A stretch of 40,917 nt of DNA, from NCBI RefSeq assembly GCF_938030685.1, contig NZ_CALHHX010000044.1, forward strand, positions 1-40,917, given 5' to 3'. The notes under the pieces were generated by a model. It saw nothing but the letters and a program-made list of their open reading frames with translations, did not search any database and was not told the origin of the DNA. This document shows positions 5,470 to 12,898 of the stretch, in pieces. Made by a program: the position numbers and the translations under genes. The stretch comes from an uncultured Campylobacter sp. Its GTDB lineage: Bacteria > Campylobacterota > Campylobacteria > Campylobacterales > Campylobacteraceae. How positions within the stretch are numbered: position 1 is the first letter of the stretch; every line of letters starts with the position of its first letter.

Positions 5470-5544
5470 CCACGCCTCCAAGGCGTGTATCGCGTAGCGT
5501 TTGGTGTCTGTCTAGCCGCTTTTATTCATCTGAAAGGAAGTGAA

Positions 5545-7293
5545 ATGCTTAAATTTAAAGCTCTCTTATTATTGTCGCTTTCGTTTTGCTGCCTTTTTGC
5601 CGATGATAATCCCCTTGTTCCATTTAAAAATGCTTTCGATTATTTTTCTACTGCCGAGCCCGATATTCCATCTACTAGCCGTTTTTATGAGCCTACTTCC
5701 GATAAGGTTTCTCCCGCTACTTTTAGTTTTCTAAAATCTGATAATGGTCTTGCCTATTATGACGTTGGCAGCGGTATATATAAACTATCTGACCCCGTAA
5801 AAAAAATGATATATACAAATGATGATCGTAAAGATGTCCCTCGTTTTAGTTTTGTTTCTGGCAACTCTTTTTATTCTTATGAGTATGCTTTACCTGCTGT
5901 TTATACTTTTAAAAATGGCGTCGATTATTACACACTCGATAAAAGTAAAGTTCCTGGCAATGTTAGCTTTGATACTTTTAAAAGCGCTGTTTATACCAGT
6001 TATTCTATTGTTTCTACTCTTAAATCTTGTCCTGAGGGAAGTAATTTTAATACCTCTACCGAGCAGTGCCAGGTTTGTTTTCAAGGTGAAGTTTGGGACA
6101 AATCACAAAATAAGTGCATAACTGGTTGTCCTGCGGGTAAAATTTATGATCCTGGTCGTAAAACTTGCGATGAAATTATTTGTGCTGCTCCCGAGGTTTT
6201 GGACAAGCTAACTAATACCTGCAAGCCTTGCTCTGAAAATACTCAATATGATTCTGAAACAAAATCTTGCGTATGCAAAAGTGGCACTTTCAATTTTGAA
6301 AATCGATGTGTTTCTACTTGCGCTGATTTTGAGATATTGCAGCAGCGTTTTTCTTGCCTTTGCTCTCACGGTGACGGCGATAAGAAAATTAAAGTTACTC
6401 AATCTAGCGGTAAAATTTCGGGTAAATTTGAGGGATTTTACGATAAGGGTGATACTATTGTCGGTGTAAATCAAACACCCGATACTATTGTTGCAAATTA
6501 TGCCTGCGTCGCAAAATGTACCGTTGGTATTATTCGTGTTGCTCCGAATGAGGCTGGAAATGCTATGTGTTCTGGTTTAAATCTTGATGATTTTACTCAG
6601 ATCGATTTAGATACCTTAGACAAGAGCGCATCAAATCCTGATAGTGCTAAGACCGATAAAGAAAAAGAGGAAGATAAAAATAAGGACAAGGATAAAGATA
6701 AAGGCGGCGGTTCTGGTAAAGGCGATGGTAAGGGTGATGGTTCTACTACCGGTGATGATAATTCAAAGGGTTCTAGTGGCAATATCACTATAGGGGATAA
6801 TAACAAAACTAAAAACCCTGATAAGCCGGGCTCTAATAATTCCAAAGATGATCCCAATAATAATGGTAAGGGCAAGGACAATGGTAGTAAAGGCGATAAG
6901 GGTCATAGTGGTAGCGGTAATAACAATAGTAGTTCTGGTATTTCTAATGTTGATTTAGGTATTGGCGATATCGATAATACGGATTATTTTGCTGAGTTCG
7001 ATGATATTATTAGTAAGGGTGATTCTATTATGAATGATTTTAAAGAGTTATCTAATTTTTTATCTACCGGTAATGCTATAGCAAAACTTAATAGTCCTTC
7101 TGTTCCTAAATCTTGCCCTGTTACTCGTAAATTTAGCGGTACTAATATTAAGACTATAAATGTTACTTGGGATTTATGTGCGATTTTAGCGCCTATGCGT
7201 GATCCGTTATATTTTATGTTTTATTTAGCCTTTTTTGTTTCTTTTGCCTGGTGTGCTTATAAAATTTTATTAAATACTTTTAAGGGAGTTTGA
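5545..7293 (+). CDS. Adsorption/tip protein (pIII- or TspB-like)
   Basis: A 582-residue protein. I choose ATG 5545 because AAAGGAAG lies just upstream and a clean signal peptide follows (cleavage after 'CCLFA'); an upstream in-frame ATG at 5485 falls in the hairpin. Residues about 18-150 form an N-terminal domain. Residues 150-310 are cysteine-rich with repeated 'C..G..F/YD....C' units like growth-factor-receptor modules, as in TspB-like proteins of Neisseria filamentous phages. Residues 350-450 are a Lys/Asp then Gly/Asn/Ser-rich linker, and residues 555-577 a C-terminal membrane anchor. The architecture matches pIII: receptor domains, flexible linker, anchor. It should determine host range and end virion release. 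Confidence 0.75.
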   Translation: MLKFKALLLLSLSFCCLFADDNPLVPFKNAFDYFSTAEPDIPSTSRFYEPTSDKVSPATFSFLKSDNGLAYYDVGSGIYKLSDPVKKMIYTNDDRKDVPRFSFVSGNSFYSYEYALPAVYTFKNGVDYYTLDKSKVPGNVSFDTFKSAVYTSYSIVSTLKSCPEGSNFNTSTEQCQVCFQGEVWDKSQNKCITGCPAGKIYDPGRKTCDEIICAAPEVLDKLTNTCKPCSENTQYDSETKSCVCKSGTFNFENRCVSTCADFEILQQRFSCLCSHGDGDKKIKVTQSSGKISGKFEGFYDKGDTIVGVNQTPDTIVANYACVAKCTVGIIRVAPNEAGNAMCSGLNLDDFTQIDLDTLDKSASNPDSAKTDKEKEEDKNKDKDKDKGGGSGKGDGKGDGSTTGDDNSKGSSGNITIGDNNKTKNPDKPGSNNSKDDPNNNGKGKDNGSKGDKGHSGSGNNNSSSGISNVDLGIGDIDNTDYFAEFDDIISKGDSIMNDFKELSNFLSTGNAIAKLNSPSVPKSCPVTRKFSGTNIKTINVTWDLCAILAPMRDPLYFMFYLAFFVSFAWCAYKILLNTFKGV

Positions 7294-7296
7294 TTT

Positions 7297-7755
7297 ATGC
7301 CTGCTTTTATTGGTTTTCTTTTGGGTGGTTTTGCTGATGGTTTAATAAAATTTTTTAATTTATTTTCTAAGAATTGGACTATTTCTAAAGTTCGCGTCTA
7401 CTTTGTTGTTTATTGGGGACTTTTTCTTTCCTTTCTTGCTTTAGTTTATAAGCTTATTTCTAATGTTATGTCTTTTACTAATAGTGCTATTAATGAGGTA
7501 AATAATGCCATAGTTAATCCAAATGGCGAGCTTTTGAATGTTGCTTTCGCAGTTTTAAAAACTATCGGCTTTTTTGAGGCTCTTGCCTCTACTTTTAATA
7601 ATTTTGTTCCGTTTCTTGGTATGGTTTTAGAGCTTTATATCGCTAAAATTTCTGTTCAGAAAGCTTGGCAATCTTATTTAGCTTCTTATCATATTGCTAC
7701 TTTATATACCACTAACTCTGCCTCTAAAAACGGCAAAAGGTTCTTTAAGAAATGA
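7297..7755 (+). CDS. pVI-like minor coat / assembly membrane protein
   Basis: A 152-residue hydrophobic protein with about three membrane segments (near residues 3-20, 34-58 and 88-117) and a basic C-terminus ('KNGKRFFKK'). AAGGGAG precedes the ATG by 8 nt. Position between the adsorption gene and the Zot/pI gene, length and membrane layout all match pVI of filamentous phages, which holds pIII on the virion tip. It overlaps the Zot gene by 4 nt (ATGA), so the two are translationally coupled. Sequence identity to known pVI cannot be judged by eye. Confidence 0.65.
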   Translation: MPAFIGFLLGGFADGLIKFFNLFSKNWTISKVRVYFVVYWGLFLSFLALVYKLISNVMSFTNSAINEVNNAIVNPNGELLNVAFAVLKTIGFFEALASTFNNFVPFLGMVLELYIAKISVQKAWQSYLASYHIATLYTTNSASKNGKRFFKK

Positions 7756-8837
7756 GCTTAACGTATATCGTCGGCAATCCTGGTTCTGGTAAAACTTATT
7801 TCGCTGTTAATAAGCTATATGAATGTTTTATCAGTGATACTAAAACCAATAAGAAAAATTATCGGTTTGCTTATACAAATATTAATGAATTTGATTTTTC
7901 TAAGTCAGATAAAATTAAGAAACTTGATATCGATGAATTTAAATCTAATCTTTCCGTTCTTTATTCTTACTATAAGTCTAAAGTAACCGATAGTGAGCTT
8001 ATAAAATATGCAAAGGAGCTAAATTTATGTAATGTTTTAATCGTTATCGATGAATGTCATTCAACTATTTTTAGTCAGAAAGGCGATAAGGTCTTGATTT
8101 GGTGGCTTACTTACCATCGTCATCTTTATCAAGATATTTATCTTATTACCCAAAATTTAAGCCTCGTCGATAGTGCTTATAAAAAGATTGCAGAATTTTT
8201 TTATAAAGCTGTTGACGGCTCTAAACGTCTTTTTTCCAGTCGTTTACGGTATGTATTGTTTAACAGCCCTACAATGTATCAAAAGCGTGATATAGTCGTC
8301 GGCGGCGGTGTAAGTCTTAAATTTAACCCTGAAATTTATAAACTTTACCATAGTGGTGATGAAACGAAACATAAAAGTCTTATTAAGTATTATTTTTTAG
8401 TATCTTTTTTTCTTATTTTTTTAATTGTTGTATTATTTTTATTTTTCAAAGATTATTTTAGTACTAGCGATAAAAGCGCTCGTAAAGTTAGTTCGATTTC
8501 TACTTCCCCTGTTGTTGTTAATCAAATTTATGCAAATACTGGGGTTTCGGTTGATAAAAATGTTTCTATGGCTCAAATTCAGTATTCATATTTTATAAGG
8601 TGCATATACACTGATTGCGTGATAGATGGTTATGCTCCTTTCACTTATAAATACTTTTCGCTTATGATCTCTCAAGTTGAGCCTATTTATATCGAATACA
8701 AAAGCGATACTAAAGGCTTTTTAGAAATTTATGCTTATTTTGATAAGCCTATTTTTGAAAATTTAAAAAAGGAAGTGAAAAATGAAAAGGATTCTTTTAG
8801 CACTAGTTCTGTCGTTAAATCTGCTTTTAGCAAGTGA
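7752..8837 (+). CDS. zot: Zot-family (pI-like) virion assembly ATPase
   Basis: A 361-residue protein. Walker A 'GNPGSGKT' is at residues 8-15, Walker B is 'VLIVIDE', and 'YHRHLYQDIYLITQN' is the conserved sensor-like segment of the Zot/pI family. One membrane helix lies at about 213-232, followed by a periplasmic domain of about 130 residues. It is the inner-membrane motor that feeds ssDNA into the growing virion and contacts the secretin. In C. concisus homologues the protein is discussed as an epithelial-damaging toxin; nothing here proves that activity. It overlaps the secretin gene by 56 nt, an unusually long overlap with the secretin ribosome-binding site inside zot. Confidence 0.9.
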   Translation: MSLTYIVGNPGSGKTYFAVNKLYECFISDTKTNKKNYRFAYTNINEFDFSKSDKIKKLDIDEFKSNLSVLYSYYKSKVTDSELIKYAKELNLCNVLIVIDECHSTIFSQKGDKVLIWWLTYHRHLYQDIYLITQNLSLVDSAYKKIAEFFYKAVDGSKRLFSSRLRYVLFNSPTMYQKRDIVVGGGVSLKFNPEIYKLYHSGDETKHKSLIKYYFLVSFFLIFLIVVLFLFFKDYFSTSDKSARKVSSISTSPVVVNQIYANTGVSVDKNVSMAQIQYSYFIRCIYTDCVIDGYAPFTYKYFSLMISQVEPIYIEYKSDTKGFLEIYAYFDKPIFENLKKEVKNEKDSFSTSSVVKSAFSK

Positions 8838-9960
8838 GGTTAAGTTAAATTTATTAGAATTTGCTAATCTCGCTAGCGTAAATTCAAACATCGATATTCT
8901 TATATCTGACGATATTAATCCTAATGATTTCTATTTTTACACCAATAAACAAACTAAAATTTCTATATCTCTTTTTCGTAAAGCGATAGAAGTTAAAGGT
9001 TTAAGACTCGTGCGAAATAGTGATTTTTACTACGTAGAAAATAAAGCTTTTGATAATAACGGCACTTTAACCCCTAAAGCTAAGCTTCGCTATTTGGAGC
9101 TTAAGAATAATACCTTTGACGATGTATCCAAGATTATTAAATCGACTACTGATTCAAACGATTTAAACTCCACTGCTTCTAATGTAGAATATATAAAATC
9201 TACTAATTCTGTTGTTTTTAAGGCTAATGACGATGATTATAACGATATTATTGACTTCGCGCAGCGCTCTGATAAAAGGCTCGAGCAGGTAAATTTTAAG
9301 CTTACTATTTTAGAAACTAATCTCAATAATGCCGAAAATATAGGCACAAATCTAAATTCTCTTGCCGATGTCGTAACTCGCGCTGATTTTAATTATTTTG
9401 TAAATCTTATTACTATGCCTTACACTGCCGAAACCAACGTTGTCAGAGATAAGAAAAAAGGATTTTATGGAGTTTTAAATTTACTTGTTAAAAATGATGT
9501 TACTTCCGTTAAGCAATCGCCTTATTTAGTTGCCAAAAATGGCACTCCCGTTTATTTCTCATCTGTTAGGAATATTCCTTATCTTAAAAATACTTCTACC
9601 TATTCTAATGCTTCTACTACCACGCAAAACACTTATGATTATCGCGATGTAGGCTTAAAAGTTTCTATTACTCCAACTATATTAAAAGACCATATTGATT
9701 TTGATTTAGATCTTGTCGTTGAGGACATTTTAGATGAAACAACTTTGACGCCTCAAACGTCCAAAAAAGAGCTAAAATCAAGTTATTCAATTAACAAAGG
9801 TGAAATTTTAGTATTAAGTGGAATCAATAAAGAAACAGCTTATGAGTATCGCAATGGTATTCCGCTTTTAAAAGATATCCCGATTATTCAGTATTTGTTT
9901 TCAATCAAACAAAAGGTTATCCAGAAGTCCGTTATTACGCTTACAATAGAAGCGTTTTGA
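8782..9960 (+). CDS. Phage secretin (pIV-like)
   Basis: A 392-residue outer-membrane channel protein. The signal peptide is 'MKRILLALVLSLNLLLA'. An N-terminal N0-like domain covers about residues 20-110, a second ring domain about 100-165, and the secretin core follows from about 170. Core landmarks are 'GTPVYFSSVRNIPYL', 'DVGLKVSITPTI' and the terminal 'RNGIPLLKDIPIIQYLF', the family's G-x-P-x-L-x-x-I-P signature. AAGGAAG lies before the ATG, within the zot coding region. It forms the pore through which the filament leaves the cell. Carrying its own secretin makes the phage independent of host type II or type IV pilus channels. Confidence 0.9.
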   Translation: MKRILLALVLSLNLLLASEVKLNLLEFANLASVNSNIDILISDDINPNDFYFYTNKQTKISISLFRKAIEVKGLRLVRNSDFYYVENKAFDNNGTLTPKAKLRYLELKNNTFDDVSKIIKSTTDSNDLNSTASNVEYIKSTNSVVFKANDDDYNDIIDFAQRSDKRLEQVNFKLTILETNLNNAENIGTNLNSLADVVTRADFNYFVNLITMPYTAETNVVRDKKKGFYGVLNLLVKNDVTSVKQSPYLVAKNGTPVYFSSVRNIPYLKNTSTYSNASTTTQNTYDYRDVGLKVSITPTILKDHIDFDLDLVVEDILDETTLTPQTSKKELKSSYSINKGEILVLSGINKETAYEYRNGIPLLKDIPIIQYLFSIKQKVIQKSVITLTIEAF

Positions 9961-9970
9961 TGAGGCAGTT

Positions 9971-10009
9971 GCGCGCCTAGCGAGGCGCCCCGCGCCGAGC
10001 GAAGGCGTG
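9971..10009. promoter_or_regulatory. Tandem GC-rich hairpins beside rep, candidate origin
   Basis: Hairpin 1 is GCGCCT (9973-9978), loop AGCG, AGGCGC (9983-9988). Hairpin 2 is CGCGCC (9991-9996), loop GAGCGAA, GGCGTG (10004-10009, one G-U). Both display AGCGA at the loop in the form GCGCC-n-AGCGA-n-GGCG. In otherwise AT-rich phage DNA, next to the HUH-type Rep gene, this suits a replication origin with repeated Rep sites. It could alternatively end transcription of the secretin operon, but no T tract follows. TATAAT at 10023-10028 may be the rep -10 box. Confidence 0.5.
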
Positions 10010-10065
10010 CCACTTGACTAAATATAATAGATATGTGTTGTTTTCATATTTTAGGGATTTTGATA

Positions 10066-11298
10066 ATGTATGGTATAACAAAACAAGATAAAATTTTTCT
10101 TTCGGAGCGTCTAAAGCTTCAGCAGAAATTTCTCGATGAGAATTTCGTTTCGTTTGATGATGTCGCCTTGCCGTTGTCGTCGTTCTATTTTAGCTCTTGG
10201 CATAACCCTGCGCGTTATATCGCGGAGCTTAATAATCGTGTTTCGTCTATGGAGCAATATGCCTCTGATCGTAATTTAGAGCCTATATTTTGCGTTTTTA
10301 CGCTTCCTAGCGCCTATCATTGCAAGAGGTCTATAAAGCTTAAAAATGGTGGATATAGGCTTGTGCGTAATGAAAATTTTATCGATGATGAGGAACATAG
10401 CGTTTGCGCGGGAGCTCATCGGCTTCAGTTGCTTATTCGTAGTATTATGAATTCTGTCGTGGTTCGTGAAATTCCCGTCGAGGATAGATGCTATATTACT
10501 ACCAAAGAGCCTCATAAAGATGGCACTTGTCATTTAAATTTGCTTTTTTTTGTTCCTATTGAATTTAAGGAGCGTGTAATACATATTATAAAGAAACGCT
10601 TTATTTCTGATGAAAATAGGATTGAAACGAATATTCGCAACGCTACCGGGTATATTATGAAATATATTTTTAAGACTTTGGACGATCTGCGAGATAATCC
10701 GTCTATCGAAAATTTAAGCGACATTTCATTTTGGTATTTAAAGCATCGTATTCGTCGTGTTACTATGTCAAAGACTTTTATTAGTCTTGAGATTTTTCGT
10801 AAGGTTGGCGGTAAATTTAGCCTTATTGAGCTTACTAAAAATTATAGTTTGGGTTTGCTTACGGTTCTTTGTGATACCGAAAGCAAAAAGCCTGTTTTAA
10901 TTTATGATAGCGATTTCGGGGATTTATGGGTTAAGAAAAAGACACAAGTTTTTTATCCTTGCGGTAAAATCCAATCTCACGAGCTTAAATCCATTCAAAG
11001 TTTCTATAATAGCGGTATTAAGCCAGTTTATTATAATCCATACAAGATATTCCGTACCGCTTGGAAAGATATGAGCGACGAGCGTTTAAAATTATACTGG
11101 CGCGACAATCAAAACGAAATGACCGATGATATTTTAAGCGTTCAAGATTACGCTATGCTTGAGAATGAGATGATTGAGCGTGGGTTTCTGCAGAGATATA
11201 AAAATCATATCAGATATTTTACCGAGCACGCTTTAGAGGATATCAGGGAGCTAGAATTCAAGTATTCCAATAACGGCGTTATGCCGTATCCGTTTTAA
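10066..11298 (+). CDS. HUH-type replication initiation protein
   Basis: A 410-residue protein. I prefer ATG 10066, which has AGGGA 8 nt upstream, over ATG 10033 with none. 'EPHKDGTCHLN' (residues 148-157) is the family's HUH segment; the usual reading is PHLH, so here the second histidine is Asn. 'GYIMKYIFK' holds Tyr196 and Tyr200, the YxxKY pair of phiX174-type superfamily I Rep proteins. The protein should nick the plus strand at the origin, attach to the 5' end and start rolling-circle replication. It is followed 11 nt later by the integrase gene, so the two may be co-transcribed. Confidence 0.75.
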   Translation: MYGITKQDKIFLSERLKLQQKFLDENFVSFDDVALPLSSFYFSSWHNPARYIAELNNRVSSMEQYASDRNLEPIFCVFTLPSAYHCKRSIKLKNGGYRLVRNENFIDDEEHSVCAGAHRLQLLIRSIMNSVVVREIPVEDRCYITTKEPHKDGTCHLNLLFFVPIEFKERVIHIIKKRFISDENRIETNIRNATGYIMKYIFKTLDDLRDNPSIENLSDISFWYLKHRIRRVTMSKTFISLEIFRKVGGKFSLIELTKNYSLGLLTVLCDTESKKPVLIYDSDFGDLWVKKKTQVFYPCGKIQSHELKSIQSFYNSGIKPVYYNPYKIFRTAWKDMSDERLKLYWRDNQNEMTDDILSVQDYAMLENEMIERGFLQRYKNHIRYFTEHALEDIRELEFKYSNNGVMPYPF

Positions 11299-11309
11299 AA
11301 GAGTAAGTG

Positions 11310-12191
11310 ATGAAATTTAAATATTTTGCTGATCTATTTTTGCAAATAGGCTCTAATAGCTGGAAACCCTCTACTATCTTTAAGTATGAAAGTATCGTTA
11401 CTAAAAGGCTAAATTTTTTATACGATAGAGAGATTGAGAGTATTAAGGCTAGCGAGCTTAAGCTATGGTTTTCTCAGATGAATAAGGAAGTGAGTGCCAA
11501 AACTCTAAGGGATTATAAAAGCTGCTTAAATCAAATTTTTCAGCTTGCTAAGTATGATGAGTTTATTAGAAATAATCCGATTGATTATATACGGAATTTT
11601 AACCTTGTCAAGCCTAAAATTCAGCCTTTTACCGATACTGAAGTTAATCGTATTTTAGAAGCTTCAAAGGCTTATAGTTCAAAGTTTCAAATGTTTTTAA
11701 AAATTGGCTTTTACACAGGTATGCGCACGGGCGAAATTCTAGCTCTTAAAAAGGAAAATATCGATTTTAAGAAAAAGCTTATAAACGTTGAGCTTTCTAG
11801 GTCAAAATTCGGCGAGAATAGTCCTAAAACTGCAGGTAGTATAAGGCAAGTGCCTATAGTCGATGCTTTATATTATGATTTATGGTGCTATTGTCGTCTC
11901 ACTTTTACTGCTTACCTATTTGTCAATCAATATTGCGAGCCTTATAACACCGATTTTTCATTTACTCGCTATTGTTGGAAGCCTTTACTTAAGTCTTTGG
12001 GAATTCCGTATCGTAAGCTATATGTTATGCGCCATACATATGCGACTAATATTCTAAAAAACACTGATATTAGTCCTTATGAGCTTTCAAGGCTTTTGGG
12101 TCATAGTAGCACGGAGATGGTTTTTAATCGTTACGTTAAATTTATTGAAAATCAAAAAGATGAGTTTAAGAGAGATGTTAAAATTTACTAA
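11310..12191 (+). CDS. int: Tyrosine-recombinase integrase
   Basis: A 293-residue site-specific recombinase. ATG 11310 is chosen over the adjacent GTG. An N-terminal SAM-like core-binding domain covers about residues 1-95. The catalytic domain shows Arg139 in 'TGMRTGEIL', 'VMRHTYATN' with Arg241, 'LGHSS' and nucleophile Tyr275 in 'NRYVKF'. The first position of the HxxR box is Tyr, a variant also seen in other phage integrases. The gene ends 57 nt before the tRNA-Leu repeat it presumably uses as attachment site. Many filamentous phages use host XerCD instead, so an own integrase is a feature of the tRNA-targeting group. Confidence 0.92.
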   Translation: MKFKYFADLFLQIGSNSWKPSTIFKYESIVTKRLNFLYDREIESIKASELKLWFSQMNKEVSAKTLRDYKSCLNQIFQLAKYDEFIRNNPIDYIRNFNLVKPKIQPFTDTEVNRILEASKAYSSKFQMFLKIGFYTGMRTGEILALKKENIDFKKKLINVELSRSKFGENSPKTAGSIRQVPIVDALYYDLWCYCRLTFTAYLFVNQYCEPYNTDFSFTRYCWKPLLKSLGIPYRKLYVMRHTYATNILKNTDISPYELSRLLGHSSTEMVFNRYVKFIENQKDEFKRDVKIY

Positions 12192-12248
12192 TGATTTTTT
12201 ATCCCCGGGCTCTTATATTAAAAGAGACTTAAAGTAGATAAAATTTCG

Positions 12249-12271
12249 TGGTGCGACCGACGAGATTTGAA
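12249..12271. repeat. attR: direct repeat within the tRNA-Leu 3' end
   Basis: Right copy of the 23-bp repeat, identical to 2489-2511. It covers the encoded CCA, the 3' acceptor strand and most of the T-arm 3' side, so integration leaves the tRNA complete. Confidence 0.9.
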
Positions 12272-12333
12272 CTCGTACACCTTGCGGCACTACCCCCTCA
12301 AGATAGCGTGTCTACCAATTCCACCACGGTCGC
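12249..12333 (-). tRNA. tRNA-Leu (anticodon GAG)
   Basis: Read on the minus strand it begins GCGACCGTGGTGGAATTGG and ends with the acceptor strand CGGTCGC plus A and an encoded CCA; 85 nt in all. The anticodon arm is CTATC-TTGAGGG-GGTAG, giving anticodon GAG (codons CUC and CUU). The variable arm is long (GTGCCGCAAGGTGT region), as expected for leucine tRNA. It serves as the integration site of the prophage. Confidence 0.93.
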
Positions 12334-12378
12334 ATAAATTTTAAAGCTTGATCTTAAGCCTTGAGTTATATAAGTTTA

Positions 12379-12398
12379 AAGCCCGATTTCTCGGGCTT
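12379..12398 (-). terminator. Hairpin terminator after atpE
   Basis: AAGCCCGA and TCGGGCTT form a perfect 8-bp stem with a 4-nt loop. On the minus strand the second arm runs into TTTAAACTTAT. It lies directly downstream of the atpE stop and before the tRNA. Confidence 0.65.
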
Positions 12399-12402
12399 AG
12401 AA

Positions 12403-12741
12403 TTAATTTGCAGCAGCCTTTAAACCCGCTGTCAAAAAAGGATTTACGAAAAGCAAGATAAATGAAATAACTAATGCATAGATAACCTGCGCTTCGATCA
12501 TCGCTAGCGAAATATACATCGTAGTCGATAATTTGCTAGCTACGCTTGGATTTCTAGCGATGCCGTTAAGCGTCGCACTAGCGGCATTTCCCATACCTAA
12601 TGCGCCACCCAAAGCGGCTAGACCTAAAACGACTGCAACGGTAATTGCAGAAAAAGAAACGATCTGAGTGTAAGCGCTTAGCTGCTCGCTAGCGAAAGCT
12701 GCACCGCAAAGTGCGAATAACAATACAAGAACTTTTTTCAT
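12403..12741 (-). CDS. atpE: F-type ATP synthase subunit c
   Basis: A 112-residue rotor-ring proteolipid. I start at the ATG at 12741 because GGAG lies 6 nt upstream; an ATG four codons earlier overlaps that site. Two membrane helices (about residues 25-50 and 70-95) flank the polar loop 'ARNPS'. The proton-carrying Glu sits in 'MIEAQVIYALV' of helix 2. 'GGALGMGNAA' is the small-residue packing motif of helix 1. A leading 'KKVLVLLFALCGAAFA' looks like a signal peptide, as in other Campylobacter AtpE proteins. The gene stands alone between tRNA-Leu and leuA, away from other atp genes, as is common in this group. Confidence 0.92.
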   Translation of the reverse strand: MKKVLVLLFALCGAAFASEQLSAYTQIVSFSAITVAVVLGLAALGGALGMGNAASATLNGIARNPSVASKLSTTMYISLAMIEAQVIYALVISFILLFVNPFLTAGLKAAAN

Positions 12742-12898
12742 AAAAGTCTCCATAAATAAATTTTAAAACGAGTTTCGGCTCAATACCCCCTACTCCAACG
12801 TTTTAAGTGTGAAATATTATTAAAATTTTGCTTTTGATTTGTTTAATCTGGCGGAATTTGCGTTAAATTTAACAAATCCCGCCGTACACGCCAACATC

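Larger units (their letters stand above)
2489..12271 (+). mobile_element. Filamentous (inovirus-type) prophage integrated in tRNA-Leu
   Basis: The element is bounded by a 23-bp perfect direct repeat (2489-2511 and 12249-12271) containing GTGCGACCGACGAGATTTGA. The right copy is the 3' end of an intact tRNA-Leu gene, and a tyrosine integrase gene ends 57 nt before it. Between the repeats lie the hallmark filamentous phage genes in order: ssDNA-binding-like protein, signal-peptide coat protein, tiny membrane proteins, large adsorption protein, pVI-like, Zot/pI ATPase, secretin, Rep. No gene is visibly broken, so it may be active. Related zot-carrying prophages are known in C. concisus and other campylobacters. 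Unit length is about 9.76 kb. The left 1.4 kb carries cargo genes. Confidence 0.9.

Noticed and set aside
5485..5544. Upstream ATG as start of the adsorption protein
   Set aside because: It lies in the 3' arm of the CACGCCT hairpin, has no ribosome-binding site and would bury the signal peptide. ATG 5545 has AAAGGAAG and a clean leader.
6597..6881. Minus-strand frame rich in Leu/Pro/Ser inside the adsorption gene
   Set aside because: It is the mirror of the Asp/Lys/Gly/Ser-repeat linker; low complexity keeps the opposite strand open. No ribosome-binding site or homology.
10033..10065. ATG 10033 as the Rep start
   Set aside because: It has no ribosome-binding site and sits where transcription probably begins after TATAAT (10023-10028). 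ATG 10066 has AGGGA.
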